DNA of 64,000 bases from Pseudomonas grimontii. Its GTDB lineage: Bacteria > Pseudomonadota > Gammaproteobacteria > Pseudomonadales > Pseudomonadaceae. Below the pieces are notes generated by a model, which was given only the letters and a program-made list of their open reading frames with translations, searched no databases and had not been told where the DNA came from. The stretch lies in the NCBI RefSeq assembly GCF_007858185.1, contig NZ_VFES01000024.1, forward strand, positions 1-64,000, given 5' to 3'. The translations under genes and the position numbers were made by a program. Below, in pieces: positions 8,323 to 17,091 of this stretch; the stretch's first letter is position 1, and every line of letters begins with the position of its first letter.

Positions 8323-9135
8323 TCAATCCACGAATTCGGGTTTCTGCTTACTCATATGGGCCGCGATGGCCACGCGCAGGTCGTTGGATTGCAACATAGC
8401 CGAGTTCCAGGTGGCAACGTATTCCAGACCGTCATTGACCGTGTGGTCACGCATGTAGCTGATCATGGCTTTGGTGCCGGTGACCGCAATCGGCGACTTG
8501 GCGGCGATTTCACGGGCGATGTCCATCACGCCGGCCAACAGGCTTTCCTGATCGGCATACACGCGATTGACCAGGCCGATGCTGCGCGCCTCCTCGGCGC
8601 CAAACTGGCGACCGGTGTAGGCCAGCTCACGCAGCATGCCGTCGCCGATGATGCGTGGCAGGCGTTGCAGGGTGCCGACGTCGGCGGCCATGCCAATGTC
8701 GATTTCCTTGATCGAGAATTGCGCGTCTTCGGCGGCGTAGCGCATGTCGCAGGCGCTGATCAGGTCGATGGCGCCACCGATGCAGTAACCCTGGATCGCC
8801 GCCAGTACCGGCTTGCGGCAGTTGTCGACGGCGTTGAACGAAGCTTGCAGCTCGAGGATCTTGCGGCGCAGCAGGCGTGCATTGCGGCCTACATCCTTGC
8901 CGAAGTCATTGGCCACCGAGGCCAGCATCATCAGGTCGATGCCAGAGGAAAAATGCTTGCCGGCACCGCTGAGCACCACCGCGCGTACGGCATCGGTGTC
9001 TTCAATCCACTGGAAGATGTCGATAATCTCGGTCCAGAACGCGGCGTTCATGGCGTTGATCTTTTCCGGGCGGTTGATCTGCACATGGGCAACGTTGCCG
9101 GTGAGTTCGACGACGAAAGCTTGGTATTCGGACAT
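8323..9135 (-). CDS. Enoyl-CoA hydratase/isomerase family, ECH1-like dienoyl-CoA isomerase
   Basis: A crotonase-fold enzyme of 270 aa. It matches the peroxisomal/mitochondrial delta(3,5)-delta(2,4)-dienoyl-CoA isomerase ECH1 better than a plain hydratase. The oxyanion-hole segments are FSSGIDLM and GYCIGGAIDLI, and the catalytic region reads KEIDIGMAADVGTLQRLP, with both the Glu and the Asp that ECH1 uses. The likely role is shifting double bonds during beta-oxidation of odd-position unsaturated fatty acids. The start at 9135 is supported by an AGGGA site and the family N-terminus; an open frame to 9258 is not needed. The stop adjoins nudC. Confidence 0.85.
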   Translation of the reverse strand: MSEYQAFVVELTGNVAHVQINRPEKINAMNAAFWTEIIDIFQWIEDTDAVRAVVLSGAGKHFSSGIDLMMLASVANDFGKDVGRNARLLRRKILELQASFNAVDNCRKPVLAAIQGYCIGGAIDLISACDMRYAAEDAQFSIKEIDIGMAADVGTLQRLPRIIGDGMLRELAYTGRQFGAEEARSIGLVNRVYADQESLLAGVMDIAREIAAKSPIAVTGTKAMISYMRDHTVNDGLEYVATWNSAMLQSNDLRVAIAAHMSKQKPEFVD

Positions 9136-9320
9136 GGCAGTGATCCCTGGCTGGCGAGTGATAAGGCCCGAACTATAACAAGGGTGCACCACGGCGCATC
9201 GGCCAAAAGCGGGACTGGCAATGGGGATGGAAAAGACACTGGATAAAAGCCCCGGCACACGCCATCCTTCGCGCTTTGAGCCGCCCCATCAGCGGCGTTC
9301 GACGTTTAAAGGATATGCCC

Positions 9321-9875
9321 ATGCACGCCCAACCCCTCGCCCCCACCGATTTCGAATTCATCGAAGAGACGCTGTTGAAATACGGCGACGACCATTCGGT
9401 GCTGAACCTGGCCGAACTCGACGGTTACTTCACCGCGTTGGTGTCCAGCCCCGCGCAGGTCGATATTGCAGAGTGGTTCCCGGCGATCTGGGGTGGGCAG
9501 AACCCGGAGTGGGAAAGCGCCGAAGAGGCCCAGCAGTTCCTGGACCTGTGCGTGCGTCATATCAACCTGCTGGCCGCGCAACTGGCGACTGACGCCGAGG
9601 GCTTCAAGGCGCGTTTCGATGAAACCGAACATCAGGGCCAGGACGTGACCCTCGCCGAAGAGTGGTGCTTTGGCTATATCCGTGGCGCCGCTATCGGCAA
9701 CTGGCCGGAACTGCCGGCCGAACAGGCCGCACGGTTGGAAAAAATCTCCTGGTGCGCCGAGCAGGACAATTTCGAACTGCCGGCGGACCTGGATGTACAG
9801 GCACATCAACAGCGGGTCAGCGAGATCGAGCCAGCGGCGCGAGCGTTACATGATTACTGGTTGAGCAAGCGCTAA
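9321..9875 (+). CDS. UPF0149 (YecA/YgfB-like) family protein
   Basis: A protein of 184 aa from the UPF0149 family, helical and acidic, of unknown biochemical role. Visible are the LNLAELDGYFTALVSSP segment near residues 29-45, typical of the family, and the second conserved region EEWCFGYIRGAAI. It lacks the C-terminal SEC-C zinc motif found in some YecA proteins. ATG at 9315 is only one base after AAAGGA, so the in-frame ATG at 9321, with seven bases of spacing, is the better start. Confidence 0.8.
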   Translation: MHAQPLAPTDFEFIEETLLKYGDDHSVLNLAELDGYFTALVSSPAQVDIAEWFPAIWGGQNPEWESAEEAQQFLDLCVRHINLLAAQLATDAEGFKARFDETEHQGQDVTLAEEWCFGYIRGAAIGNWPELPAEQAARLEKISWCAEQDNFELPADLDVQAHQQRVSEIEPAARALHDYWLSKR

Positions 9876-9965
9876 ACCTCGACAAGCACCGCACCTTTGG
9901 CCGATTATTCGGGTCCGCCCGTCGGCCACTCCGTACCACCTTGCCTTGATCAGGAGCCTTGTACC

Positions 9966-11222
9966 TTGAGTTCGCAGAAAACCGTGACCGTTACACCGCC
10001 CAACTTCCCCCTGAATGGCAAGGTCGCGCCCCCCGGCTCCAAATCCATTACCAACCGTGCCCTGCTGCTGGCCGCCCTGGCCAAGGGCACCAGCCGCCTG
10101 AGCGGCGCCTTGAAGAGCGATGACACCCGGCATATGTCGGTGGCCCTGCGCCAGATGGGCGTGACCATTGACGAGCCGGACGACACCACCTTCGTGGTCA
10201 CCGGCACCGGCAAGCTGCAACTGCCCGCGCAGCCGCTGTTCCTTGGCAATGCCGGCACCGCGATGCGCTTCCTGACGGCCGCCGTGGCTACCGTGCAAGG
10301 CACCGTGGTACTGGACGGCGACGACTATATGCAAAAACGCCCGATCGGCCCGCTGCTGGCCACCCTCGGCCAAAACGGTATCCAGGTCGACAGCCCGACC
10401 GGTTGCCCACCGGTGACGGTGCACGGCGTGGGCAAGGTCCAGGCCAAGCGTTTCGAGATCGACGGCGGCTTGTCCAGCCAGTATGTCTCGGCCCTGTTGA
10501 TGCTGGCCGCATGCGGCGAAGCGCCGATTGAAGTGGCCCTGACCGGCAAGGACATCGGCGCCCGTGGCTACGTGGACCTGACCCTGGACTGCATGCGGGC
10601 CTTCGGCGCCCAGGTCGATGTGGTCGACGACACCACCTGGCGTGTGGCCCCCACCGGCTATACCGCCCATGATTACCTGATCGAACCCGACGCCTCCGCC
10701 GCCACCTACTTGTGGGCTGCCGAAGTGTTGACCGGTGGCCGCATCGACATCGGCGTCGCCGCGCAGGCCTTCACCCAGCCGGACGCCAAGGCCCAGGCCG
10801 TGATCGCCCAGTTCCCGAATATGCAGGCCACCGTGGTGGGTTCGCAGATGCAGGACGCAATCCCGACCCTGGCGGTGCTGGCCGCCTTCAACAACACCCC
10901 GGTGCGTTTCACTGAGCTGGCCAACCTGCGGGTCAAGGAATGTGATCGCGTACAGGCGCTGCATGACGGCCTCAATGAGATCCGTCCGGGCCTCGCCACC
11001 ATTGAAGGCGACGACTTGCTGGTCGCGGCCGACCCTGCACTGGCCGGCACGTCGTGCAATGCACTGATCGACACCCACGCCGACCACCGCATCGCCATGT
11101 GCTTTGCCCTGGCGGGGCTGAAAGTCTCGGGGATCCGCATTCAGGACCCGGACTGCGTGGCCAAGACCTATCCTGGTTACTGGAAGGCCCTGGGCAGCCT
11201 TGGGGTCGCGTTGAGCTACTGA
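9966..11222 (+). CDS. aroA: 3-phosphoshikimate 1-carboxyvinyltransferase (EPSP synthase), stand-alone
   Basis: It catalyses step six of the shikimate pathway, joining PEP to shikimate 3-phosphate. At 418 aa it has the class I-like PPGSKSITNRALLLA N-terminus (residues 22-36), SSQYVSALLM, QMQDAIPTLAV, NLRVKECDR and DHRIAMCFA. The PEP/glyphosate loop reads GNAGTAMRFL (residues 94-103), with Phe102 where E. coli has Pro101. I infer a TTG start at 9966 because GGAG lies nine bases before it and homologues begin there; the frame opens at another TTG (9897). Pseudomonads usually carry AroA fused to TyrA, so this is probably a second enzyme. It is not in an aromatic amino acid operon. Confidence 0.9.
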   Translation: MSSQKTVTVTPPNFPLNGKVAPPGSKSITNRALLLAALAKGTSRLSGALKSDDTRHMSVALRQMGVTIDEPDDTTFVVTGTGKLQLPAQPLFLGNAGTAMRFLTAAVATVQGTVVLDGDDYMQKRPIGPLLATLGQNGIQVDSPTGCPPVTVHGVGKVQAKRFEIDGGLSSQYVSALLMLAACGEAPIEVALTGKDIGARGYVDLTLDCMRAFGAQVDVVDDTTWRVAPTGYTAHDYLIEPDASAATYLWAAEVLTGGRIDIGVAAQAFTQPDAKAQAVIAQFPNMQATVVGSQMQDAIPTLAVLAAFNNTPVRFTELANLRVKECDRVQALHDGLNEIRPGLATIEGDDLLVAADPALAGTSCNALIDTHADHRIAMCFALAGLKVSGIRIQDPDCVAKTYPGYWKALGSLGVALSY

Positions 11223-11254
11223 TTCACCGGCGTCGGAATGGGGAGGTAAGGATC

Positions 11255-11644
11255 ATGACAATTCGCCAACCCTGCCCACCCGGCGCCTGTGTCTGCGAGC
11301 GTGAACAACTGCTGGACGCCCCCGGCGCCGACCTGCGTATCCTCAGCCTGACGCGCCAGGAAGAAAAACGCCTGATCGAGCGCCTTGAAAACCTGCAAAG
11401 CCTGCAGGACCTGGAGCGCATGCAACAGCGGATGCATGAGCTATTGGGCATTCGCGTGCATGTCGCGCCGGGGCACACCGAGGTCAAGAGCATGCGCGGC
11501 ATCCAGATCGTCATCGACGAACTGCCAGGCATGTGCCGCAAGACCCGGCAATCGATCCCGGCGGCGATTCGTCGGGGCCTGGAGAAAAACCCGGAAATTG
11601 CCTACCGCCTGCTGGACGCCCACGACCTGTTTCGCGAAGGTTGA
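11255..11644 (+). CDS. Conserved hypothetical protein with N-terminal cysteine motif
   Basis: A protein of 129 aa that I do not assign to a family. It has a strong GGAGG ribosome site nine bases before the ATG. The N-terminus contains PCPPGACVCERE (three cysteines), followed by a helical, Leu/Glu-rich stretch (residues 30-62) that could form a coiled coil, and a C-terminal basic segment with CRKTRQSIPAAIRR. It sits 32 bp after aroA and may be co-transcribed with it. Its stop nearly touches the convergent quinone reductase gene. Confidence 0.65.
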   Translation: MTIRQPCPPGACVCEREQLLDAPGADLRILSLTRQEEKRLIERLENLQSLQDLERMQQRMHELLGIRVHVAPGHTEVKSMRGIQIVIDELPGMCRKTRQSIPAAIRRGLEKNPEIAYRLLDAHDLFREG

Positions 11645-11645
11645 A

Positions 11646-12245
11646 TCAACCGGCAACCGTCTCGGCCTCGAACAATCGCTGCCCCACCGCCTTGGCCGTT
11701 TGCAGATGCGCGGTCGCCGCGCCATCTTCCGACTCCAGCAACAACGCCGACGTCACCACCTTCGCCCCGCAGTAATCAAAGATCCCGTAGTCGATCTGCG
11801 TGCGCATCGCCTTGGCGTAGCCGTGTCGGTCAAACGCGCTTTGATCGGCACCACCCAGGGCCAACAGGTGCACCTGCAAGTGCCGCAGTTTTTTCACCAC
11901 GGGCATGTCCGGGCCGTAATCGATTGCCCAGCCGTTGACGAACACACGGTCGACCCAGCCCTTGAGCAATGCTGGCAGCGACCACCAGTAGATCGGGAAC
12001 GCCAGCACCAGCGCATCGGCGCGGTCCAGCCGCGCCTGTTCGGCCAGCACGTCGGCGGGGGGCGTGGCGCGGGAGCGGTGTACGAGGTGGTCGGCGGCGG
12101 TGTAGCGCGGGTCGAAGCCTTCGGCGGCGAGGTCGGCGATTTCGAAGCTGTGGCCCGCGGCAGTCAGCCCGGCAGCCACCTGCGCGGCCACGGCGTGAGT
12201 AAGGGACAGTGGGTCGTGATGGGCAACGACGATGAGTGCGTGCAT
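11646..12245 (-). CDS. Flavodoxin-fold NAD(P)H:quinone oxidoreductase
   Basis: A protein of 199 aa of the NAD(P)H dehydrogenase (quinone)/KefF-MdaB family, FMN- or FAD-dependent two-electron reductases. The N-terminal ALIVVAHHDPLSLTHAV matches the flavin phosphate-binding loop, and AFPIYWWSLPALLKGWVDRVF (split here by position: residues ~82-102) is the hallmark flavin-isoalloxazine segment. It is divergently transcribed from a TetR gene across 72 bp containing repeated operator half-sites, so it is very likely the target of that repressor. The natural inducer is probably an electrophile or quinone. Confidence 0.85.
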   Translation of the reverse strand: MHALIVVAHHDPLSLTHAVAAQVAAGLTAAGHSFEIADLAAEGFDPRYTAADHLVHRSRATPPADVLAEQARLDRADALVLAFPIYWWSLPALLKGWVDRVFVNGWAIDYGPDMPVVKKLRHLQVHLLALGGADQSAFDRHGYAKAMRTQIDYGIFDYCGAKVVTSALLLESEDGAATAHLQTAKAVGQRLFEAETVAG

Positions 12246-12267
12246 GACTTTGACTCCCTTTCGGTTT

Positions 12268-12310
12268 AAGCTACTTTTAGTAAGTTACTGCCGATAAGTT
12301 ACTTTTGGTA
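12268..12310. promoter_or_regulatory. Probable TetR operator between the quinone reductase and tetR genes
   Basis: Three AAGYTACT half-sites begin at 12268, 12282 and 12296, exactly 14 bp apart. The outer two extend to 15-bp near-identical copies (AAGYTACTTTTRGTA). The centre contains the perfect palindrome AGTAAGTTACT (12279-12289). This spans the whole divergent promoter region and would let one repressor control both genes. Confidence 0.75.
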
Positions 12311-12317
12311 TATAAGC

Positions 12318-12911
12318 ATGTCAAGCCCCGAATCCCCTGCCCCACGCCGTCGCCTGTCCCGTGAAGATCGTCTGCGCCAATTATTGGAGGTGGCCTGGCA
12401 GCTGGTGCGCGAGGAAGGCACCGAAGCCCTGACCCTGGGCCGCCTGGCGGAACTGGCAGGCGTCACCAAGCCGGTGGTCTACGACCATTTCGTCACCCGC
12501 GCCGGGCTGCTCGCCGCGCTGTATGAAGACTTCGACGGGCGCCAGACCCAGGTGTTTGCCGAGGCCCTCGACGCCAGCAGCGCGACCTTGGAAGAACGCG
12601 CCGGGGTGATTGCCTCGTGTTATGTCGATTGTGTGTTATTGCAGGGCCGGGAAATTCCGGGGGTGATTGCGGCACTGAGCAGCTCGCCGGAGCTGGAAGC
12701 GCTCAAGCGTAAATACGAGGCGATCTTTCTCGACAAATGCCGCGCCGCGCTGGCGCCCTTTGGCCAGGTATCACAGGCAGGATTACGGGCTATGCTGGGG
12801 GCGGCGGAAGCGTTGTCCCATGCTGCGGCCAGTGGCGAAATCAGCCGTGAAGAGGCGCAAGAGGAACTATTGGCAACCATCCTGGCAATGATCAACCGCG
12901 CACGGCGCTGA
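12318..12911 (+). CDS. TetR family transcriptional regulator
   Basis: A repressor of 197 aa. The N-terminal helix-turn-helix lies at about residues 11-57 (RLRQLLEVAWQLV, then TLGRLAELAGVTKPVVYDHF), the classic TetR_N pattern. The C-terminal ligand-binding domain is all helical and not recognisable to a ligand class. It is transcribed divergently from a flavodoxin-like quinone reductase, and palindromic AGTAA/TTACT sequence lies in the 72 bp between them, so it probably represses both genes and itself. There is no obvious Shine-Dalgarno sequence close to the ATG. Confidence 0.88.
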   Translation: MSSPESPAPRRRLSREDRLRQLLEVAWQLVREEGTEALTLGRLAELAGVTKPVVYDHFVTRAGLLAALYEDFDGRQTQVFAEALDASSATLEERAGVIASCYVDCVLLQGREIPGVIAALSSSPELEALKRKYEAIFLDKCRAALAPFGQVSQAGLRAMLGAAEALSHAAASGEISREEAQEELLATILAMINRARR

Positions 12912-12927
12912 AGACTGAAGACGCTTC

Positions 12928-13025
12928 TGTGGCGAGCGGGCTTGCCCCGCGTTGGGCTGCGTAGCGGCCCCAAAAAAAACGGGAGCGCTGCGCACTCCAA
13001 CGCGGGGCAAGCCCGCTCGCCACAA
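12928..13025. repeat. REP-type inverted repeat (GTGGCGAGCGGGCTTGCCCC family)
   Basis: Arms TGTGGCGAGCGGGCTTGCCC and its reverse complement are about 26 bp each. They surround a core with a run of eight A residues and a GGAGCGCTGCGCACTCC hairpin. It lies between two convergent genes and is a different REP class from that at 487. Confidence 0.85.
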
Positions 13026-13058
13026 CAAGCCAACTCGGCACAAGTGCAGGCACGCAGG

Positions 13059-13724
13059 CTAACGCCCTGCCACAAACAACTGGACCTTGCGCGCCAGGTG
13101 ATCCAGGTGCCGATCGCGCTGTTTCTCGGCATCCACCATCGCCCGCTTGCCGTGTTTTTGCAGCAGGTAGGTATGGATCTGCCGTACCTCCAGCGAGCTG
13201 TAGATCGGCGCCACGTCCAACACCCCCATCAAGCCGTCGGTGCCGTAGTCGCGCGTATTCATCAGCACTTGGGTGCCCCGCGCACCACGCACTTGAAAGC
13301 CCATGGCCTCAAAGGCCGGCACCTTCTCCACGGCACACGCCAACTCGGCATGGGGATAGCGCGCCAGCACGTCCGCTATCATCCCGCGCGCCACGCCCTG
13401 GCGTCGGAAACCCGCCTGCACCGCCATAAAGGCGATGCCACAGGCTTCAGGATCATCTTTCACCGGCAGGTACAGGCAAAAGCCAATCACCTGTTCCTCA
13501 ACCATCGCCACGATCAGCTCAACGGCAATCCCCTTCGACCCGCCCACTGCCTCCAGGTACAGGTGCACCTCAAAGCCGATGGCGTATTGGTAGATGTTGT
13601 AGAGCACGTTGCTCGGCGGCAGCGCGACGCTGCTGATGTCGGTGAGGTTATCCACCACCATCTGCAGGATCTGCGCATTGATGGGCTCGGGGCACGGTGT
13701 GGTGTAGCGGGTAAGGCTGAACAT
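13059..13724 (-). CDS. GNAT family N-acetyltransferase
   Basis: A protein of 221 aa with a GNAT fold. The acetyl-CoA binding motif A is visible as AVQAGFRRQGVARGMIADVL (about residues 101-120), containing the R/Q-x-x-G-x-A pattern, with the beta-4 strand AFM before it. The substrate cannot be deduced. The C-terminal 60 residues (from about 160) extend beyond a minimal GNAT domain and are basic. It stands alone between a REP element and a convergently placed LysR gene's stop. Confidence 0.75.
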   Translation of the reverse strand: MFSLTRYTTPCPEPINAQILQMVVDNLTDISSVALPPSNVLYNIYQYAIGFEVHLYLEAVGGSKGIAVELIVAMVEEQVIGFCLYLPVKDDPEACGIAFMAVQAGFRRQGVARGMIADVLARYPHAELACAVEKVPAFEAMGFQVRGARGTQVLMNTRDYGTDGLMGVLDVAPIYSSLEVRQIHTYLLQKHGKRAMVDAEKQRDRHLDHLARKVQLFVAGR

Positions 13725-13780
13725 GCAGATTCCTGGGGTTTCGCGTCAAGACAGCGGCGATTGTACCTGTTGCAGGCCGC

Positions 13781-14665
13781 TCATTGCCCGCACACCTCAC
13801 GCAAGCATCCGCGCAACCAGCGGTGAGCCAGGTCGGCATCCAGACGCGGATGCCAGAGCATCGCCACGGTGAAGGGTGGCAGTGTCAGCGGCAACGCGAA
13901 GCTATGCAGGCCTTCGCGCTGGTGGGCGGTATAGCGTTCGGGCACGCTGGCGATCAGGTCGGTGTCGCGGGCCAGGGCAATGGCCGTGGCGAACCCGGCG
14001 ACGATGGTGCTGATCTGCCGGGTGAGGCCCAACGCCTGCAAGGCATCGTCGACCTGGCCGCGCGCCCGCCCACGGCGGGACACGTAGACATGCCGACCTT
14101 CGGCGAAACGCTGGGCACTCACCTCGCCCTGGCTGAGCGGATGGCCGCTGCGTACCACGCCCACCAGGCGGTCGCGGAACAGCGCCTGGGTCAGCACTTC
14201 GGGGCTGGCGGTGGGATCCACCACGCCGGTCTCCAGGTCGACGCTACCCTCGCGCAGCAGCGTGCTGTCCTTGTCGGTTCTGCTCACGAAACGCAGGCGT
14301 ATGCCGGGCGCCTCGCGTGCGATGCGCGCCAGCAACGCGGGGCCGAAGTTCTCCACGAATTCTTCGCTGGTGCGCAAGGTGAAGGTGCGCGCCACCTGGG
14401 CCAGGTCCAGGGATTGGGCCGGGCGCAGCACCGCGTGGGCATCCTGCACCAGGCGGCTGACCTGCTCACGCAACGCCAGCGCGCGCGGCGTCGGCACCAG
14501 CCCGCGCCCCGCGCGCACCAACAGCGGATCGCCGGTGGTTTCACGCAGGCGCGCCAGCGCACGGCTCATGGCCGAGGGGCTCAACTGCAAGCGTTTCGCC
14601 GCGCGGGCGACACTGCCTTCGGCCAGCAAGACATCCAGGGTGATCAGCAAATTGAGATCGGGCAT
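13781..14665 (-). CDS. LysR family transcriptional regulator
   Basis: A regulator of 294 aa. The N-terminal winged helix-turn-helix (residues 1-60) contains SVARAAKRLQLSPSAMSRAL, the LysR signature. The substrate-binding domain (about 90-290) begins FTLRTSEEFVENFGPAL. It is divergent from an MFS transporter gene with 113 bp between the starts, and by the usual LysR arrangement probably regulates it in response to the transported compound. No convincing T-N11-A palindrome was picked out by eye. Confidence 0.88.
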   Translation of the reverse strand: MPDLNLLITLDVLLAEGSVARAAKRLQLSPSAMSRALARLRETTGDPLLVRAGRGLVPTPRALALREQVSRLVQDAHAVLRPAQSLDLAQVARTFTLRTSEEFVENFGPALLARIAREAPGIRLRFVSRTDKDSTLLREGSVDLETGVVDPTASPEVLTQALFRDRLVGVVRSGHPLSQGEVSAQRFAEGRHVYVSRRGRARGQVDDALQALGLTRQISTIVAGFATAIALARDTDLIASVPERYTAHQREGLHSFALPLTLPPFTVAMLWHPRLDADLAHRWLRGCLREVCGQ

Positions 14666-14778
14666 CGGCGCTCCTTATCAGGCGTTTGACGCAGGTATTA
14701 ACTGCAAACCCTGCGTCTTCCGCCATGTTAGGCGACGTCGTAGATTTGTGACAGTTGCCTTCACCCAAGGAATTATCC

Positions 14779-15987
14779 ATGCACACCTCTTCACGCGGCG
14801 GCCTTGCCAGCCTGTCCCTGTCCATGTTGCTCGCCTCCCTCGGCACCAGCATCGCCAATGTCGGCCTGCCCAGCCTGGTACAGGCGTTCGATGCGTCGTT
14901 TCATGCAGTGCAGTGGGTGGTGCTCGCTTACCTGATGGCGATCACGGCAGTGCTTGTCATGGCTGGCCGAATGGGTGATCGCCTGGGCCGTCGCCGGCTG
15001 TTGCTCGGCGGGCTGCTGTTGTTTGCGCTGGGCAGTGGGTTGTGTGCGGGCGCGCCCTCGCTGGGCTGGCTGATTGCCGCACGCCTCCTGCAGGGCTTGG
15101 GCGCGGCGAGCATGATGGCAATGGCGCTGGGGACGGTCGGCGACACGGTGCCCAAGGAGCGCACTGGCCGGGTGATGGGCCTGCTGGGCACGATGTCAGC
15201 CGTCGGCACCGCCATGGGGCCCAGCGCGGGAGGTTTCTTGCTCAGTGTGTGGGGCTGGCGCGCACTGTTTCTGGTGGGCATGCCCCTGGGGTTACTCACC
15301 GCCGGCCTCGCGTGGCGCTATTTGCCGGTTGGTCGGCGCCACGTGGGGTTACCTTCCAGCTTCTGGTTGCCCTTGAAGGAAGCACCATTGCGCACGGGTC
15401 TGGCGATGAGTGCCTTGGTGGCGGCGGTGATCATGGCGACCTTTGTGGTCGGCCCGTTCTACCTGTCCCAGGGGCTGGGGCTTGACCCGCAATGGATGGG
15501 CCTGGCCATGGCCGTCGGGCCTTGTGTCGCGGCGCTCAGCGGTGTACCGGCGGGTCGCCTCACCGACCACCAGGGCTGGCGCCCCATGACGTTCGCCGGG
15601 TTGGGCATCCTGCTTTGCGGCGCCTTGTTATTGTCGTTGGCCTCGGGATTGATCGCCTACCTTGGGGGGCTGGTGATTCTGACGGCGGGCTATAGCCTGT
15701 TCCAGGCCGCCAACAACACTGCGGTGATGTGCGATGTAGACAGTGCGCGCCGAGGCTCGGTCGCAGGCTTGCTCAACCTGTCACGGACTATCGGGCTGAT
15801 CTTCGGTACCTCGGCCCTCGGGGCTGTGTTCGCCTGGGTAACCCCGGATGGCACCCACGCCACCGCGCAATCCGTGGCCAGCGGCCTGCATGCGACGTTC
15901 GCCGTCGCCGTGGGCTTGATTCTGCTGGCCACCGCGATGGCAACGGGCCGCATCCGCGCCGTGAATACCCCGCAGAATACCCGTTGA
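14779..15987 (+). CDS. MFS transporter (drug:H+ antiporter type)
   Basis: An inner-membrane exporter of 402 aa with about 12 spans. The loop 2-3 motif A is GRMGDRLGRRRLL (about residues 65-77), and spans 4-5 carry ARLLQGLGAASMM and a GTAMGPSAGG segment resembling antiporter motif C. The substrate is unknown; the family includes many efflux pumps and sugar or amino acid exporters. ATG 14779 has AAGGAA eight bases upstream; TTG 14755 extends it without support. It is divergent from the LysR gene, which is the likely regulator. Confidence 0.85.
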   Translation: MHTSSRGGLASLSLSMLLASLGTSIANVGLPSLVQAFDASFHAVQWVVLAYLMAITAVLVMAGRMGDRLGRRRLLLGGLLLFALGSGLCAGAPSLGWLIAARLLQGLGAASMMAMALGTVGDTVPKERTGRVMGLLGTMSAVGTAMGPSAGGFLLSVWGWRALFLVGMPLGLLTAGLAWRYLPVGRRHVGLPSSFWLPLKEAPLRTGLAMSALVAAVIMATFVVGPFYLSQGLGLDPQWMGLAMAVGPCVAALSGVPAGRLTDHQGWRPMTFAGLGILLCGALLLSLASGLIAYLGGLVILTAGYSLFQAANNTAVMCDVDSARRGSVAGLLNLSRTIGLIFGTSALGAVFAWVTPDGTHATAQSVASGLHATFAVAVGLILLATAMATGRIRAVNTPQNTR

Positions 15988-16068
15988 GGCAAAAAAACAA
16001 AAAAGGCGTTGCGCCAGACGGGGTTACATCGCGCATCATGGGCACTTTCAAGCTCAAGGGTAACGTCC

Positions 16069-16920
16069 ATGCGCGTTCTGTCATTGATGATGGGTCTTAC
16101 GACGCTGGCCGCCAGTACGGTGTTCTGCGCCAGCGCGATGGCGAATGAAGAAAGTCAGTTGGTGCAGCAGATCAATGAGTACCGCAGCCAGCTGCAGCGC
16201 TGCGGCGACCAGGGTTCCCAGGAACTGCCACCGTTGTCCAGCGACACCCGGCTGGTGCTGCCAGCCAATAACGTCGGCGATCTGCAGCAGGCGCTGGCCC
16301 GGGCGGCATACCCGATGGTCAACGTGCAGGCCATCAGCCTGTCCGGTCCCAAGGACGCCCAGGCGGCCATGAAAGCCGTGCGCGAGAGTTTCTGTCGGGT
16401 GGTGCTGGACCCGCAATTCGTCGACATCGGCGTGAGCAACAACGGCCAGGACTGGCGCATCGTGCTGGCCCGCCCGTTGCTGTCCAGCGGCCTGGGCGAT
16501 TGGCAAACCGAAGGCAGGAAACTGCTGGACCTGATCAATGCCGCCCGCACACAACCGCGCCAATGCGGCACGCAGGCGTTTACCGCGACCACGCCATTGT
16601 CGTGGAACGAGGAGCTGGCCGGGGCCGCCAACAGCCACACACGCAACATGGCCAACGGCAATTTCTTCGACCATCTGGACCACGACGGCCGCACGCCTGG
16701 CGACCGCGCCGAACTGGCCGGGTATATCGCGAAGAACATCGGCGAAAACATCGCCGCCGGCCTGGACACCCCACGCAAGGTGGTCGACGGCTGGCTCGCC
16801 AGTCCAGGTCATTGCGCCAACCTGATGAACCCGCAATTTCGCGAATTGGGCGCAGCTTATGCCATGGACCCGAAGAGCGATGCGGGCATTTACTGGACCG
16901 GTTTATTCGGCACGCAATAG
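16069..16920 (+). CDS. Secreted CAP (SCP/PR-1) domain protein
   Basis: A protein of 283 aa with a signal peptide (residues 1-25, ending CASAMA). The N-terminal half (26-155) has no family I recognise. The C-terminal half (about 165-283) is a CAP domain: LLDLINAARTQP, LSWNEELAGAANSHTRNM, HLDHDGRTPGDR, GENIAAG and the closing SPGHCANLMNPQFRELGAAY. The conserved His and Glu residues of the CAP cavity are present. Bacterial CAP proteins are extracytoplasmic and mostly uncharacterised. The start at 16069 was chosen for the signal peptide and its AAGGGT site. Confidence 0.85.
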   Translation: MRVLSLMMGLTTLAASTVFCASAMANEESQLVQQINEYRSQLQRCGDQGSQELPPLSSDTRLVLPANNVGDLQQALARAAYPMVNVQAISLSGPKDAQAAMKAVRESFCRVVLDPQFVDIGVSNNGQDWRIVLARPLLSSGLGDWQTEGRKLLDLINAARTQPRQCGTQAFTATTPLSWNEELAGAANSHTRNMANGNFFDHLDHDGRTPGDRAELAGYIAKNIGENIAAGLDTPRKVVDGWLASPGHCANLMNPQFRELGAAYAMDPKSDAGIYWTGLFGTQ

Positions 16921-17091
16921 GGATAGGGCCACCGCCCAATTGCACTGAATTCTACCGGCTCAAACAAATGAAGCATCAAATTGCCATCTAACCGATAATT
17001 ACGCTGAACTGGCAGCGTTCAACCGGGTCTGTAGCTCTGCGCCACACACTGGAATGCCCGCTGTGACTCTGGAAAACAAGGTGCTCCCTCA

